The notes under the pieces: model-generated
Seen by the model: the letters and a program-made list of their open reading frames with translations, nothing else
Database searches by the model: none
What the model was told of the DNA's origin: nothing
In this document: positions 32,147 to 41,316 of the stretch, piece by piece
How the letters are laid out: every line of letters starts with the position of its first letter
Numbering within the stretch: the first letter of the stretch is position 1
Assembly (NCBI GenBank): GCA_016931515.1
Contig: JAFGEQ010000019.1
Location: 1 to 64,000, forward strand
Source of the DNA: a candidate division CSSED10-310 bacterium
GTDB lineage: Bacteria; CSSED10-310
Direction: 5' to 3'
Length of the DNA: 64,000 bases
Position numbers and translations under genes: made by a program

Positions 32147-33088
32147 ATGTCGACAACCGTAACAATGAGGCAACTGCTGGAGACCGGCGTCCATTTCGGC
32201 CACCAGACGAAGCGCTGGAACCCGAAGATGAAGCGGTACATTTTTGGGGAGCGGAATGGGATTTACATTATCAACCTGCAGAAGACGATGCAGTGCTTCC
32301 GTGATGCATGCGAGTTCATTCGCGACGTCTGCTCCCAAGGCAGGAACGTGCTGTTTGTCGGAACAAAAAAGCAGGCGCAGCAGGCAATTGAGGAAGAAGC
32401 GGTTCGTGCAGGGATGTACTATGTCAATCACCGCTGGCTCGGTGGCATGCTGACCAATTATGTCACAATCCGCCAATCCGTCGAGCGATGGGAGCGTCTG
32501 GAAGCGATGCGCGAAGATGGTTCCTATGATCGTCTTGGCAAAAAGGAAGTACAGCGATTGGAAAAGGAGAGGGTAAAACTGGAGAAAAACCTGATGGGTA
32601 TTCGTACCATGGAAGATCTCCCGGGTGCCGTCTTTGTCGTTGATACGAAGAAAGAATACATCGCCGTCAATGAAGCCAAAAAACTCGGCATTCCCATCGT
32701 GGCAATTCTCGATACGAATTCGGATCCGGACCCCATCGATTTTCCGATTCCTGGAAATGATGACGCGATTCGGGCTGTCCGGCTGATCACATCGCAGATT
32801 GCCGAAGCCTCTATCCAGGGCAAGGAAATCTTCAAGAAACGTTCGTTCGAACAGATCAGCGAAGCGCCGGTGATCACCCAGGAAGAAATGGAAACACGTC
32901 CTCCAGCCCCAAGAAAGAAAAGGGCACCTGTTGTTCCCGTTGAAATTATCGAGGAGATCATCGAGGAGGAAGCGGACATTGCCGAAGCACAGCCCGAACT
33001 CACCGAAGCTGAGCCGGAGAGTGTCCAGCCGGAGAGTGTCGAGCCGGAGAATGTCGAACCGGATGCAGTCAAGCCGGAATCCGAATAA
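32147..33088 (+). CDS. rpsB: Small ribosomal subunit protein uS2 with acidic C-terminal extension
   Basis: A 313-residue S2. The core ([67 protein letters not shown]) ends near residue 240. About 70 extra residues follow, rich in Glu and Pro, with a repeating PESV/PENV pattern. Extended S2 tails occur in some phyla and their role is unknown. The frame is open from 32066, but the GGGAGG at 32133-32138 and homology fix the ATG at 32147. It is the first gene of rpsB-tsf-pyrH-frr. Confidence 0.95.
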   Translation: MSTTVTMRQLLETGVHFGHQTKRWNPKMKRYIFGERNGIYIINLQKTMQCFRDACEFIRDVCSQGRNVLFVGTKKQAQQAIEEEAVRAGMYYVNHRWLGGMLTNYVTIRQSVERWERLEAMREDGSYDRLGKKEVQRLEKERVKLEKNLMGIRTMEDLPGAVFVVDTKKEYIAVNEAKKLGIPIVAILDTNSDPDPIDFPIPGNDDAIRAVRLITSQIAEASIQGKEIFKKRSFEQISEAPVITQEEMETRPPAPRKKRAPVVPVEIIEEIIEEEADIAEAQPELTEAEPESVQPESVEPENVEPDAVKPESE

Positions 33089-33133
33089 ATCAACAACTGG
33101 TATCATTTGTTTTTGTATACGAGGAGATAAAAA

Positions 33134-33733
33134 ATGGAAATCACTGCAGCAATCATCCAGCAGTTACGCGGCAAAACCGGTCTGGGCATTATGAAATGCA
33201 AGGAAGCCTTGAAGATCAGTAATGGAGATATCGAGGGAGCCATCGATTATTTACGGAAAAAAGGTCTGGCTGATGCATCGAAAAAAGCCCATCGAGCAAC
33301 CTCGGAAGGCCGAATCGGATATTATATTCATCACTCGGGCAAACTGGGTGTGATGGTGGAGATCCAGTGCGAAACGGATTTTGTTGCGAAAACCGAAGAT
33401 TTCGATGAGTTGACCCGGGATGTCGCCATGCACATCGCCTCGATGAATCCCACCTATGTGTCACGTGAAGAAGTGCCTGACACCGTGTTGGAACGAGAGA
33501 AGGAAATCTATCGCGGGCAGGTTCTGGAAATGGGTAACAAACCGGCGAATATCGTAGACAAAATTGTCGATGGGAAACTGAACAAGTTTTATTCGCAGGT
33601 TTGTCTTCTCGAGCAGGTGTTCGTCAAGGATGATTCCATGACCATTCAGGATTACCTGAAGAGCAAAATTGCGAAGCTGGGTGAAAACCTGGTCATCCGG
33701 CGGTTTACGAGACTGGCTCTCGGCGAGGAATAA
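33134..33733 (+). CDS. tsf: Elongation factor Ts
   Basis: A 199-residue EF-Ts, the guanine nucleotide exchange factor for EF-Tu. The N-terminal UBA-like module (IQQLRGKTGLGIMKCKEAL) and the core contact block (MVEIQCETDFVAKTEDF) are intact. It is the short form with a single compact core, about 80 residues shorter than the E. coli protein, as in many other bacteria. A GAGGAG precedes the ATG, 45 bases after rpsB. Confidence 0.96.
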   Translation: MEITAAIIQQLRGKTGLGIMKCKEALKISNGDIEGAIDYLRKKGLADASKKAHRATSEGRIGYYIHHSGKLGVMVEIQCETDFVAKTEDFDELTRDVAMHIASMNPTYVSREEVPDTVLEREKEIYRGQVLEMGNKPANIVDKIVDGKLNKFYSQVCLLEQVFVKDDSMTIQDYLKSKIAKLGENLVIRRFTRLALGEE

Positions 33734-33761
33734 ACCATCGAACAAACCGGAGACTGTGCGC

Positions 33762-34505
33762 ATGAGTACTGAACCGGAACGGAGCAAATTTCGAAGAATT
33801 CTGCTGAAAGTCTCAGGCGAGGCATTGGGGGGCGGTACCAACGGGATTGATTCCACGACGGTTCTGGCGTTCATCCGGGAAATCGCCTCCGTATACCATC
33901 TCGGCGTTCAGGTCGCAGTGGTTTGCGGGGGCGGTAATATTTTCAGGGGAATCAATGCCGACCGGACGATCGACCGGACAATCGGGGATGCCATGGGGAT
34001 GCTGGCCACCATGATCAACGGACTCGCATTACGGGAATTCCTCAGGGCTGAAGAGTTGCCGGTAACGGTGATGGCCGCTTATCCGATTGAAGGAATCGTT
34101 GAATCATTCTGTGCGGATCGAGCAAGGGGTCTCCTGGAGAATCGATCGATATTGATTCTCGCGGGCGGAACAGGTCTTCCATATTTCTCGACGGATACGG
34201 CTGCGGCGCTGAGAGCACTGCAAATCCAGGCTGATGTTCTGATCAAGGCAACGAAAGTCGATGGTGTCTACGATAAGGACCCGGAAAATTATCCGGATGC
34301 GCACCTGTATCGATTCCTGGATTACAATACGGTTCTGGAAAAGGATTTGAAAGTGATGGACGCTGCGTCCATCGCACTATGTCGAGACAATGGTTTGCCC
34401 GTTCAAGTTTTTAATCTGTTAAAATCTGGAAATCTGAAAAAACTGATATCAGGTGAGCCGATAGGAACCCTGATTCATCCGAAAGGAATCAGCTATGGTG
34501 GATGA
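33762..34505 (+). CDS. pyrH: UMP kinase
   Basis: A 247-residue amino-acid-kinase-fold enzyme that phosphorylates UMP to UDP. It has RILLKVSGEALGG, VVCGGGNIFRG, DAMGMLATMINGLAL and IKATKVDGVYDKDP. The open frame extends back to 33669 inside tsf, but MSTEPERSKFRRI at 33762 is the homologous start. Its end overlaps frr by 11 bases. Confidence 0.96.
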   Translation: MSTEPERSKFRRILLKVSGEALGGGTNGIDSTTVLAFIREIASVYHLGVQVAVVCGGGNIFRGINADRTIDRTIGDAMGMLATMINGLALREFLRAEELPVTVMAAYPIEGIVESFCADRARGLLENRSILILAGGTGLPYFSTDTAAALRALQIQADVLIKATKVDGVYDKDPENYPDAHLYRFLDYNTVLEKDLKVMDAASIALCRDNGLPVQVFNLLKSGNLKKLISGEPIGTLIHPKGISYGG

Positions 34506-35052
34506 TGTTTATAACGATTCAAAAACCCGGATGCTGGAAACAATCGAGCACTATAGGAGACAGTTTGCAACTGTCCGTACGGGACGGGCATCCCCGGGAA
34601 TAGTCGAAAATATTCGCGTTGACTACTACGGAACATCGACACCTCTTCGCCAGATCGCCAAAATCGCGATCCCGGAGCCGGCTTTGATTGTCATCCAACC
34701 CTGGGATGTGAACGCATTGGCCGGAATAGAGAAGGCTATTCAGACGAGCGATATCGGCATGATGCCCAATTCGGACGGCAAAATTATCCGTCTGAATGTT
34801 CCGGCGTTGACGGAAGAACGACGGAAAAACCTGGTCAAGATGGTGAAGAAAATGACCGAGGAAGGCCGTGTGGCCATTCGGAATATCCGGCGTGATGCCA
34901 ACGATACACTGAAAAGTTTTTTAAAAGACAAGGATATTTCCGAAGATGACGCGCACGAAGGATATGACAAAATCCAGGAACTGACCGACGACTTCATCAA
35001 GAAAATCGATGAGTTGGGTACGGCCAAAGAGGCGGAACTCCTCGAAATCTGA
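34495..35052 (+). CDS. frr: Ribosome recycling factor
   Basis: A 185-residue protein of normal length that splits post-termination ribosomes together with EF-G. The hallmark RTGRASPGIVENIRVDYYGT is present, as is LTEERRKNLVKMVKKMTEEG. The ATG lies inside the last codons of pyrH with AAGGA before it, so the genes are translationally linked. Confidence 0.97.
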   Translation: MVDDVYNDSKTRMLETIEHYRRQFATVRTGRASPGIVENIRVDYYGTSTPLRQIAKIAIPEPALIVIQPWDVNALAGIEKAIQTSDIGMMPNSDGKIIRLNVPALTEERRKNLVKMVKKMTEEGRVAIRNIRRDANDTLKSFLKDKDISEDDAHEGYDKIQELTDDFIKKIDELGTAKEAELLEI

Positions 35053-35069
35053 TATTTCGGAGTTACAAC

Positions 35070-35834
35070 ATGCTGAATAACAAGAATCAGACCGATCCGA
35101 CAAAGAGCGATCCGGATCGAATGCCTGTGCATATCGCGATCATAATGGATGGAAACGGTCGCTGGGCCAGGGCACGTGGCTTGCCTCGCGTGGCCGGTCA
35201 CCGTGCCGGTGTGAAAACCGTCGACCGGATCATGGAAGATGCTGTTTCACTGGGTATAAAAGTCCTGACCTTATACACGTTTTCCACCGAAAACTGGAAG
35301 AGGCCAAGGGCTGAAGTCGGAGCCCTGATGGAATTGCTGTATAAGAATTTATTGAATAAAAGAAAAAAACTCATCGACAATGATGTGAGATTGAGAATCA
35401 GCGGAGATATCTCCAACTTTCCCGGCTCAGTGAAGAAGGAAGTAATGGAGACAATCGCTGCCACGGACCATTGCAAGACAATGATCATGAATCTCGCATT
35501 GGGCTATTCAGGACGGGACGAGATTGTGAAGGCAGCTCAAAGTCTGGCGCGTCTTGCCGTTCAGGGTGACATCCAGCCGGAAAACATCGATGAATTGCTC
35601 TTCTCCAGGTATTTGTCGACCGGCGATCTGCCGGATCCGGACCTTGTCATCAGAACCAGCGGTGAATACCGTGTATCCAATTTTTTGCTCTGGCAGGCAT
35701 CATATGCTGAATATTTCTTTACGGATGTACTGTGGCCGGATTTCAACCGTCAAAACCTGGTCGAAGCCATTCAGTCCTTTCAGCGGAGGGAAAGACGTTT
35801 TGGAGGATTGTCCGGCAAGGACCGGCAATCATGA
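35070..35834 (+). CDS. uppS: Isoprenyl (undecaprenyl) diphosphate synthase
   Basis: A 254-residue cis-prenyltransferase that makes the lipid carrier for peptidoglycan and surface glycans. Visible motifs are IIMDGNGRWA with the catalytic Asp, VLTLYTFSTENWKRP, and DLVIRTSGEYRVSNFLLWQ. In the last block the common RxSNFLLWQ is conserved. A GGAG precedes the ATG, and the stop overlaps cdsA (ATGA). Confidence 0.95.
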   Translation: MLNNKNQTDPTKSDPDRMPVHIAIIMDGNGRWARARGLPRVAGHRAGVKTVDRIMEDAVSLGIKVLTLYTFSTENWKRPRAEVGALMELLYKNLLNKRKKLIDNDVRLRISGDISNFPGSVKKEVMETIAATDHCKTMIMNLALGYSGRDEIVKAAQSLARLAVQGDIQPENIDELLFSRYLSTGDLPDPDLVIRTSGEYRVSNFLLWQASYAEYFFTDVLWPDFNRQNLVEAIQSFQRRERRFGGLSGKDRQS

Positions 35835-36661
35835 GAAATCTCTTTTTGAGATATGCAGTGGCGGTTGTGGCCATTCCCGTCATACTCCTCATACTCTGGA
35901 TAGGACCTTCCTGGGCGTTCAACCTGTTCACTACAGTCATCATGATGGCTGCTTTGAATGAATGGCTGAACTTGTTTCGAACCCAGAAACTTGCAGCACC
36001 CCGAATCCTCAGCATAACGATGGGACTGGTCATGACAGGCGGCATGTGGGCATTCAGTCTGACCAATGATGGGCTATATCTCTACATCACGACAACCCTG
36101 GTCATGACAGGAATCTGTCTCTTTGGCCTGATCGACCTGCATCATGACATCAAGCAGAAGGTTCTCGGAAACGGCTCCATCACTCTGGCACTGCTGCTGA
36201 GTTGCTGGGGCGGCGGTTCACTTATTTTGCTCCGAGAAATGAACTCCACCCCCGACGGCCGCTTCTGGATCGTTTTATTGTTTGTGATGGTCTGGGTAGG
36301 AGATGCCGGCGCCATGCATATAGGAAAACTCATCGGCAGGCATAAACTGGCACCGATCATCAGCCCGAAAAAAACGGTGGAGGGTCTGATCGGAGGCATC
36401 TTAATCTCAACAGCCATGGGCTGTTTTTTTCATCATTTTCTGCACCTGCCGATCCCCGTCTGGCATATCGGAATCATCGCCCCCATAACGGTTCTTCTGG
36501 CTCATCTCGGAGACCTGACGGGATCCATTGTAAAAAGGGTTGCCGGTGTAAAAGATTCGGGGAAGGGGATACCCGGGCACGGAGGGTATTTGGACCGGTT
36601 CGATAACCTGATGCTGACGGCTCCCTTTCTCTACCTCTATGTGCGGATGATCCTCGGATGA
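35831..36661 (+). CDS. cdsA: Phosphatidate cytidylyltransferase
   Basis: A 276-residue inner-membrane enzyme that makes CDP-diacylglycerol from phosphatidate and CTP. About eight hydrophobic segments precede the family signature near the C-terminus: SIVKRVAGVKDSGKGIPGHG followed by GYLDRFDN. The open frame reaches back to 35732 inside uppS, but the ATG at 35831 overlaps the uppS stop by four bases and starts the membrane part. Its stop in turn overlaps dxr. Confidence 0.94.
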   Translation: MRNLFLRYAVAVVAIPVILLILWIGPSWAFNLFTTVIMMAALNEWLNLFRTQKLAAPRILSITMGLVMTGGMWAFSLTNDGLYLYITTTLVMTGICLFGLIDLHHDIKQKVLGNGSITLALLLSCWGGGSLILLREMNSTPDGRFWIVLLFVMVWVGDAGAMHIGKLIGRHKLAPIISPKKTVEGLIGGILISTAMGCFFHHFLHLPIPVWHIGIIAPITVLLAHLGDLTGSIVKRVAGVKDSGKGIPGHGGYLDRFDNLMLTAPFLYLYVRMILG

Positions 36662-37818
36662 AAAATATCGTCATCCTGGGTTGTTCAGGATCAATCGGTT
36701 CTCAGACACTTGACGTGGCAGCCATGTTCCCCGACTGCTTCAGGATCACGGGAATAAGCGCGAAGGGCACCCATCCGGACAAACTTGCACATATTATCCG
36801 GGATTTTCAGCCGGCTTGTGTTGTGGTCGAACATGAATCTGTCGTACGGGAATTGACGCCGCTTACCGAGAAATACGGCGGTACAATAACCACCGGTCAG
36901 GAAAAGATAGAGAAACTGGCTGCCGGTCAACTGGTTCCGGTGGATGTTGTCGTCTCGGCCCAATCCGGGATATCCGGTGTCCGGCCCACGATTGCCGCTC
37001 TGGAAGCCGGTGTCGACGTAGCCCTGGCAAATAAGGAAACACTGGTGACAGGGGGTGAGTGGGCGGTATCCATCAGCAGAAGGACGGGCAGCAAACTGCT
37101 CCCCGTTGATTCGGAACATTGCGCTATCTCCCAATGTCTTGCCGGTGTCGAGTCCGCTGAAGTAAACCGTCTCATCCTGACATGCTCGGGTGGCCCTTTT
37201 CACAACCACCCGGACCTGGATCTCGAAACCATTCCACCTTCCCGGGCACTCGCTCATCCGACATGGACCATGGGACGAAAAATCAGTATCGATTCAGCAA
37301 CCCTGATGAACAAGGGTCTTGAAATAATTGAAGCAAGATGGCTGTTCGATATGCCGCAAGAAAAAATAGACGTAATTATTCATCCGCAGAGCATCATCCA
37401 TTCGATGGTCGAAACCCGCGACGGATCGGTTATGGCCCAGCTCAGCACGCCCGATATGCGGCATCCCATCCTCTACGCCCTCTCGGCCGGTCATCACTGG
37501 CCTGCGCCTCTGCCTGCGCTGGATCTGACATCCATCGGATCCCTGACATTTTCGACTCCGGATACCGGGCGCTTCCCCTGTTTGAACCTCGCCCGGCAGG
37601 CACTGATAGCCGGGGGCACCATGACGGCGGTGCTGAATACCGCAAACGAACTGGCAGTGGATGCCTACTGCGCTGGCAAAATCGGTTTTATGGATATCGC
37701 GAGAGTAATAGAATCGGCGATGGACGCGCACCTGCCAGTTGCGCTGAACAGCCTCGAAACAATTTCGGAAGTGGAAATATGGACGCGCAGCCGGATTGCA
37801 TCCCAATGGGCGATATGA
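36658..37818 (+). CDS. dxr: 1-deoxy-D-xylulose 5-phosphate reductoisomerase
   Basis: A 386-residue NADPH enzyme, the committed step of the MEP isoprenoid pathway. The NADPH loop (LGCSGSIGSQTLDV), ANKETLVTGG, the metal and substrate region LPVDSEHCAI, SGGPF and HPTWTMGRKISIDSATLMNK are all intact. It overlaps cdsA and ispG by four bases each, so the run is tightly coupled. ispG follows dxr here in place of the rseP gene found there in many bacteria. Confidence 0.96.
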   Translation: MKNIVILGCSGSIGSQTLDVAAMFPDCFRITGISAKGTHPDKLAHIIRDFQPACVVVEHESVVRELTPLTEKYGGTITTGQEKIEKLAAGQLVPVDVVVSAQSGISGVRPTIAALEAGVDVALANKETLVTGGEWAVSISRRTGSKLLPVDSEHCAISQCLAGVESAEVNRLILTCSGGPFHNHPDLDLETIPPSRALAHPTWTMGRKISIDSATLMNKGLEIIEARWLFDMPQEKIDVIIHPQSIIHSMVETRDGSVMAQLSTPDMRHPILYALSAGHHWPAPLPALDLTSIGSLTFSTPDTGRFPCLNLARQALIAGGTMTAVLNTANELAVDAYCAGKIGFMDIARVIESAMDAHLPVALNSLETISEVEIWTRSRIASQWAI

Positions 37819-38957
37819 AACGTCTGTTGCTGGCGGAATCAACCGAACGCAACAAAGTCAGCATCGGTGGTGTGGTCATCGGAGGCGGGATGCGTCCTGT
37901 CGTTCAGTCAATGACAAATACCGATACCCGGAATGTTGTTGCCACACTTGAACAGATTAATACCGCGGCGCGAGCCGGAGCCAGGCTCATGCGGGTGGCT
38001 GTTCCCGATCATGAAGCGTCCCGGGCTCTGAAAGAGATCGTGAAAGAAGCGCCGGTACCGGTCATTGCAGATATCCATTTCGATTATCAGCTGGCATTGG
38101 AATCTATCGAGGCCGGTGTACATAAAATCCGGATCAATCCGGGCAATATCGGCCGATCGGAACGAATTCGGGAAATAGTCCGAGCGGCTCAGGACAGGCG
38201 AATACCGATACGTGTCGGAGTGAACGCCGGCTCCTTGGAATCAGATCTGCTCGATAAATATGGGCATCCGTGTTCGGAAGCCCTGGTCGAAAGCGCCATG
38301 AGAAATATTGCCTGCCTGGAGGACGAAGGATTTCAGGACATCGTACTGTCGATCAAAGGGAGTGATGTGCCGATGACGGTCGAGGCCTATCGGTTGATTG
38401 CCCGGAAGTGCCTGTATCCATTACATATCGGCATAACGGAAGCTGGAACACGATGGACAGGCGCGATTCGTTCCTCGATCGGGATAGGGATCCTGCTGGC
38501 CCTGGGTATCGGAGACACGCTTCGGGTATCTCTGGCTGCGGACCCGGTCGATGAGGTTCGCGTGGCGTACAGAATTCTGGATTCTTTGGGAATAGAAAAA
38601 CACGGACCGACAGTCATTGCCTGCCCGACCTGCGGACGAACCCGAATCAATGTGATTGCTCTGGCTGAACAGGTAGAAAACGCCCTGGCTGATCATCCCG
38701 CTCCATTGACCGTCGCGGTGATGGGTTGCGCCGTTAACGGCCCCGGGGAGGCACGCGAAGCCGATTGCGGCATTGCCGGAGGTGATGGGGAGGGTTTGCT
38801 GTTTCGGAAGGGCAAAATCGTCCGCAAGGTACCGGAAAGCCGGATAGTGGATGAGTTAGTGGCTCTCTTTTATGAAATTGCTGAAGAACTACGGGGTGAA
38901 GGTTCCGAAGGAAAAGGGTACCGGAATAAAAGTGACGATAAAAATAATGATGGTTAA
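37815..38957 (+). CDS. ispG: (E)-4-hydroxy-3-methylbut-2-enyl-diphosphate synthase
   Basis: A 380-residue Fe-S enzyme of the MEP pathway. The TIM-barrel part has PVVQSMTNTDTRN and HKIRINPGNIG. The reductase-like part has the cluster cysteines in CPTCGRTRIN and VMGCAVNGPGEA. The frame is open far upstream inside dxr, but the ATG at 37815 overlaps the dxr stop, as in the rest of the operon. The last about 23 residues are a Lys/Gly/Asp-rich tail that runs 69 bases into the 3' end of the opposite-strand M50 protease gene. Confidence 0.95.
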   Translation: MKRLLLAESTERNKVSIGGVVIGGGMRPVVQSMTNTDTRNVVATLEQINTAARAGARLMRVAVPDHEASRALKEIVKEAPVPVIADIHFDYQLALESIEAGVHKIRINPGNIGRSERIREIVRAAQDRRIPIRVGVNAGSLESDLLDKYGHPCSEALVESAMRNIACLEDEGFQDIVLSIKGSDVPMTVEAYRLIARKCLYPLHIGITEAGTRWTGAIRSSIGIGILLALGIGDTLRVSLAADPVDEVRVAYRILDSLGIEKHGPTVIACPTCGRTRINVIALAEQVENALADHPAPLTVAVMGCAVNGPGEAREADCGIAGGDGEGLLFRKGKIVRKVPESRIVDELVALFYEIAEELRGEGSEGKGYRNKSDDKNNDG

Positions 38958-39800
38958 CCAGGCCAGGGCAGTCCGCCATCCGGATGGCGGTCTGGCATCG
39001 ACCCGGATAACCGGGTGTTTCAAACCGAGAGCAACCAGCAAAATTCCCCAGATCCACCAGCCCTGCCAATAAAAACCGAGAAACATGAGCACAATTACCG
39101 TTATACGGGCGATATGAGCCTGTTTCGCTCCGAACATCGCGGAGATGACATGACTTCCGTCCAGTTGTCCCACCGGCAGGAGATTCATCGCAGTGACAAA
39201 AAGACCGATATATCCGGCAAATCCGATCGGGTGCAACGCTATTGTGTAGCCGGGCGGCGGCGGATTCATTGTCACATTTTCAATCAACCAGGTTAAAATG
39301 GATTGACCCAGTAAAATGCTTTCTTCATACGAGACCGGTTCGACTCCTGACAGCCTGAAGCCAATAATGGTTGCGGGGAGAGCGATCATGAAGCCCGCAA
39401 GGGGTCCCGCCATACCGATATCCAGGAGTGCCCGCCGGGTCGTTATGGGTGCTTTTATTCGAATGAAGGCACCCATTGTTCCCAGGAAGTTCGGCATCGG
39501 AATAAAATAGGGAACCGTTGATGGAATACCGTGGATTCTGCACATAAAATAATGCCCGGACTCATGCACACCCAAAATCAGGAGCAAAGTAAACGCAAAG
39601 GGGAGCCCCTTGTAGAAAAGAAGAGGATTCTGAAATACATCGACACCGGCATGGAGGCAACCCGCCCAGACTGTGCTGAAAACGGTTGCTGCGAATAGAA
39701 GAATGGGCAACAACCTCTGGGAAGAACGCTCCCGTACTGTGTTCACAGCCGGTTCATGAAATGTATAGGTCCACGTCTGATTGGAGTATCCGGGTTCCAT
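38889..39800 (-). CDS. M50 site-2-protease-type membrane metalloprotease
   Basis: A 303-residue multi-pass membrane protease without a PDZ domain, similar in layout to EGY1-type S2P proteins. Zinc motifs are GVHESGHYFM and NLLPVGQLDGSH. The extra conserved block PNFLGTMGAFIRIKAPI is also present. It would cleave transmembrane segments of regulatory or signal proteins. An in-frame ATG exists at 39842, but GGAG placed before the ATG at 39800 makes that start more likely. It is convergent with ispG and its 3' end overlaps it by 69 bases. Confidence 0.85.
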   Translation of the reverse strand: MEPGYSNQTWTYTFHEPAVNTVRERSSQRLLPILLFAATVFSTVWAGCLHAGVDVFQNPLLFYKGLPFAFTLLLILGVHESGHYFMCRIHGIPSTVPYFIPMPNFLGTMGAFIRIKAPITTRRALLDIGMAGPLAGFMIALPATIIGFRLSGVEPVSYEESILLGQSILTWLIENVTMNPPPPGYTIALHPIGFAGYIGLFVTAMNLLPVGQLDGSHVISAMFGAKQAHIARITVIVLMFLGFYWQGWWIWGILLVALGLKHPVIRVDARPPSGWRTALAWLTIIIFIVTFIPVPFSFGTFTP

Positions 39801-39950
39801 TATGTCTCCATCGATGTTCCGTTCAGCCTGCCGGCCGAACATCTTCCTTTATCACATACGTCCGGACATGACGAATCGTTCGAAAACTTGTCGATTCGGA
39901 GAAAGACCTGAGCATTTGATTTGGAGAAAAAACCCTGAGCTTTTATTTAA

Positions 39951-39979
39951 TTGACTCCGCAGCGCGATGAATTTATGGT
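39951..39979 (+). promoter_or_regulatory. Sigma-70 promoter of thiC
   Basis: TTGACT at 39951-39956 and TATGGT at 39974-39979 with a 17-base spacer predict a start near 39986. That leaves an untranslated leader of only about 33 bases, enough for GGAGG but too short for a TPP riboswitch. Confidence 0.55.
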
Positions 39980-40018
39980 GAGCATTTGAGTGGATTGCTG
40001 AATGGAGGAAGCTAAAGA

Positions 40019-41314
40019 ATGAACAATGTCAGAACGCAGCGTGAAGCTGCTCTACAGAAAGTAATAACCAGGGAGATGGAACTGGTCGCCCTGGAGGAAC
40101 ATGTATCGATCGAGGAAGTTCGGAGTAAACTGGCAGCTGGAACGGCATGTCTGCCGGCAAACAATCGCCATGAATTGCGGTCGCCCCGGATCATTGGATC
40201 GGGTTTTACTGTCAAGATCAATGCAAACATCGGTACATCACCGGATTTGAACGATGAAAAAATGGAAATAGACAAGGCGAAAACATCTGTGGATACGGGA
40301 GCGGATGCCGTGATGGATCTGTCCACGGGCGGCGATATCCGGACTATTCGTCGAAAAGTTCGTGAGGTCTGCCCGGTTCCGCTCGGAACCGTTCCAATAT
40401 ATGAAGCCATGGCTGAACTGATCCAGGCGAACAAACCGTTACAGGAATTGACGGCTGATCATCTCTTTGAAGTGATTGAGCGGCATGGTGAGGATGGCGT
40501 TGACTTCATCACGGTCCATTGTGGAGTAACGACACATGCATTGGAACGGCTGAATCATCAGGGCCGAATCACGCGGATTGTCAGCCGGGGTGGTTCGCTT
40601 CTGGCGCAATGGATGGTTAAAAACAAACGCGAAAATCCTTTATACGAGCAGTATGATCGACTCCTGGAGATAGCGCGTAACTACGATATGACCTTAAGTC
40701 TGGGAGATGGTTTGCGTCCGGGCTGCCTGGCGGATGCAACTGACCGAGCACAAATCGAGGAATTGATCACCCTGGGTGAACTCACTGATCGGGCATGGAA
40801 AGCGGGTGTACAGGTCATGATCGAAGGTCCGGGGCACGTTCCGATGAATCAGATTGAAACGAATATGCGCATCCAGAAAACACTCTGTAAAGGTGCTCCC
40901 TTCTATGTATTGGGACCCCTTGTCACGGATATCGCTCCGGGTTACGACCATATTACATCCGCCATCGGCGGAGCACTCGCCGCATGGGCGGGCGCAGATT
41001 TTCTGTGTTATGTAACACCTGCGGAGCATTTGCGATTACCCACGTTGCAAGATGTGCGTGAAGGTGTTGTGGCATCACGGATTGCGGCGCATGCAGCCGA
41101 TATCGCCCGAGGGAATGCACGGGCCTTCGAGCAGGATCGGAAAATGGCGGTTGCCCGGAGAAATTTGGATTGGGAGGCGCAGATACGCTGTGCGATTGAT
41201 CCCGAAAAGGCATCTCAGATTCGCCGATCTGCACCACCCGCAGATAAAGATGTCTGTTCCATGTGTGGAAAATTCTGTGCCATAAAAGGCTGGCAGGACG
41301 CAGTCGAGGATTGA
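40019..41314 (+). CDS. thiC: Phosphomethylpyrimidine synthase ThiC
   Basis: A 431-residue radical SAM enzyme that converts aminoimidazole ribotide to HMP phosphate for thiamine. Conserved blocks are KINANIGTSPD, DTGADAVMDLSTGGDI, VHCGVTTHALERL, and SLGDGLRPGCLADATD. The C-terminal cluster motif CSMCGKFC is intact. It has a GGAGG ten bases before the ATG and is followed two bases later by thiD. The short form without the N-terminal extension of the E. coli protein is usual in anaerobes. Confidence 0.96.
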   Translation: MNNVRTQREAALQKVITREMELVALEEHVSIEEVRSKLAAGTACLPANNRHELRSPRIIGSGFTVKINANIGTSPDLNDEKMEIDKAKTSVDTGADAVMDLSTGGDIRTIRRKVREVCPVPLGTVPIYEAMAELIQANKPLQELTADHLFEVIERHGEDGVDFITVHCGVTTHALERLNHQGRITRIVSRGGSLLAQWMVKNKRENPLYEQYDRLLEIARNYDMTLSLGDGLRPGCLADATDRAQIEELITLGELTDRAWKAGVQVMIEGPGHVPMNQIETNMRIQKTLCKGAPFYVLGPLVTDIAPGYDHITSAIGGALAAWAGADFLCYVTPAEHLRLPTLQDVREGVVASRIAAHAADIARGNARAFEQDRKMAVARRNLDWEAQIRCAIDPEKASQIRRSAPPADKDVCSMCGKFCAIKGWQDAVED

Positions 41315-41316
41315 TT

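Noticed and set aside
37338-37814. N-terminal extension of ispG
   Set aside because: The open frame upstream lies wholly inside dxr. The ATG at 37815 overlaps the dxr stop and matches where IspG similarity starts.
39843-40018. TPP riboswitch upstream of thiC
   Set aside because: The conserved CUGAGA and ACCUGAUCUGG-type elements are not seen and the leader is too short if the promoter call is right.
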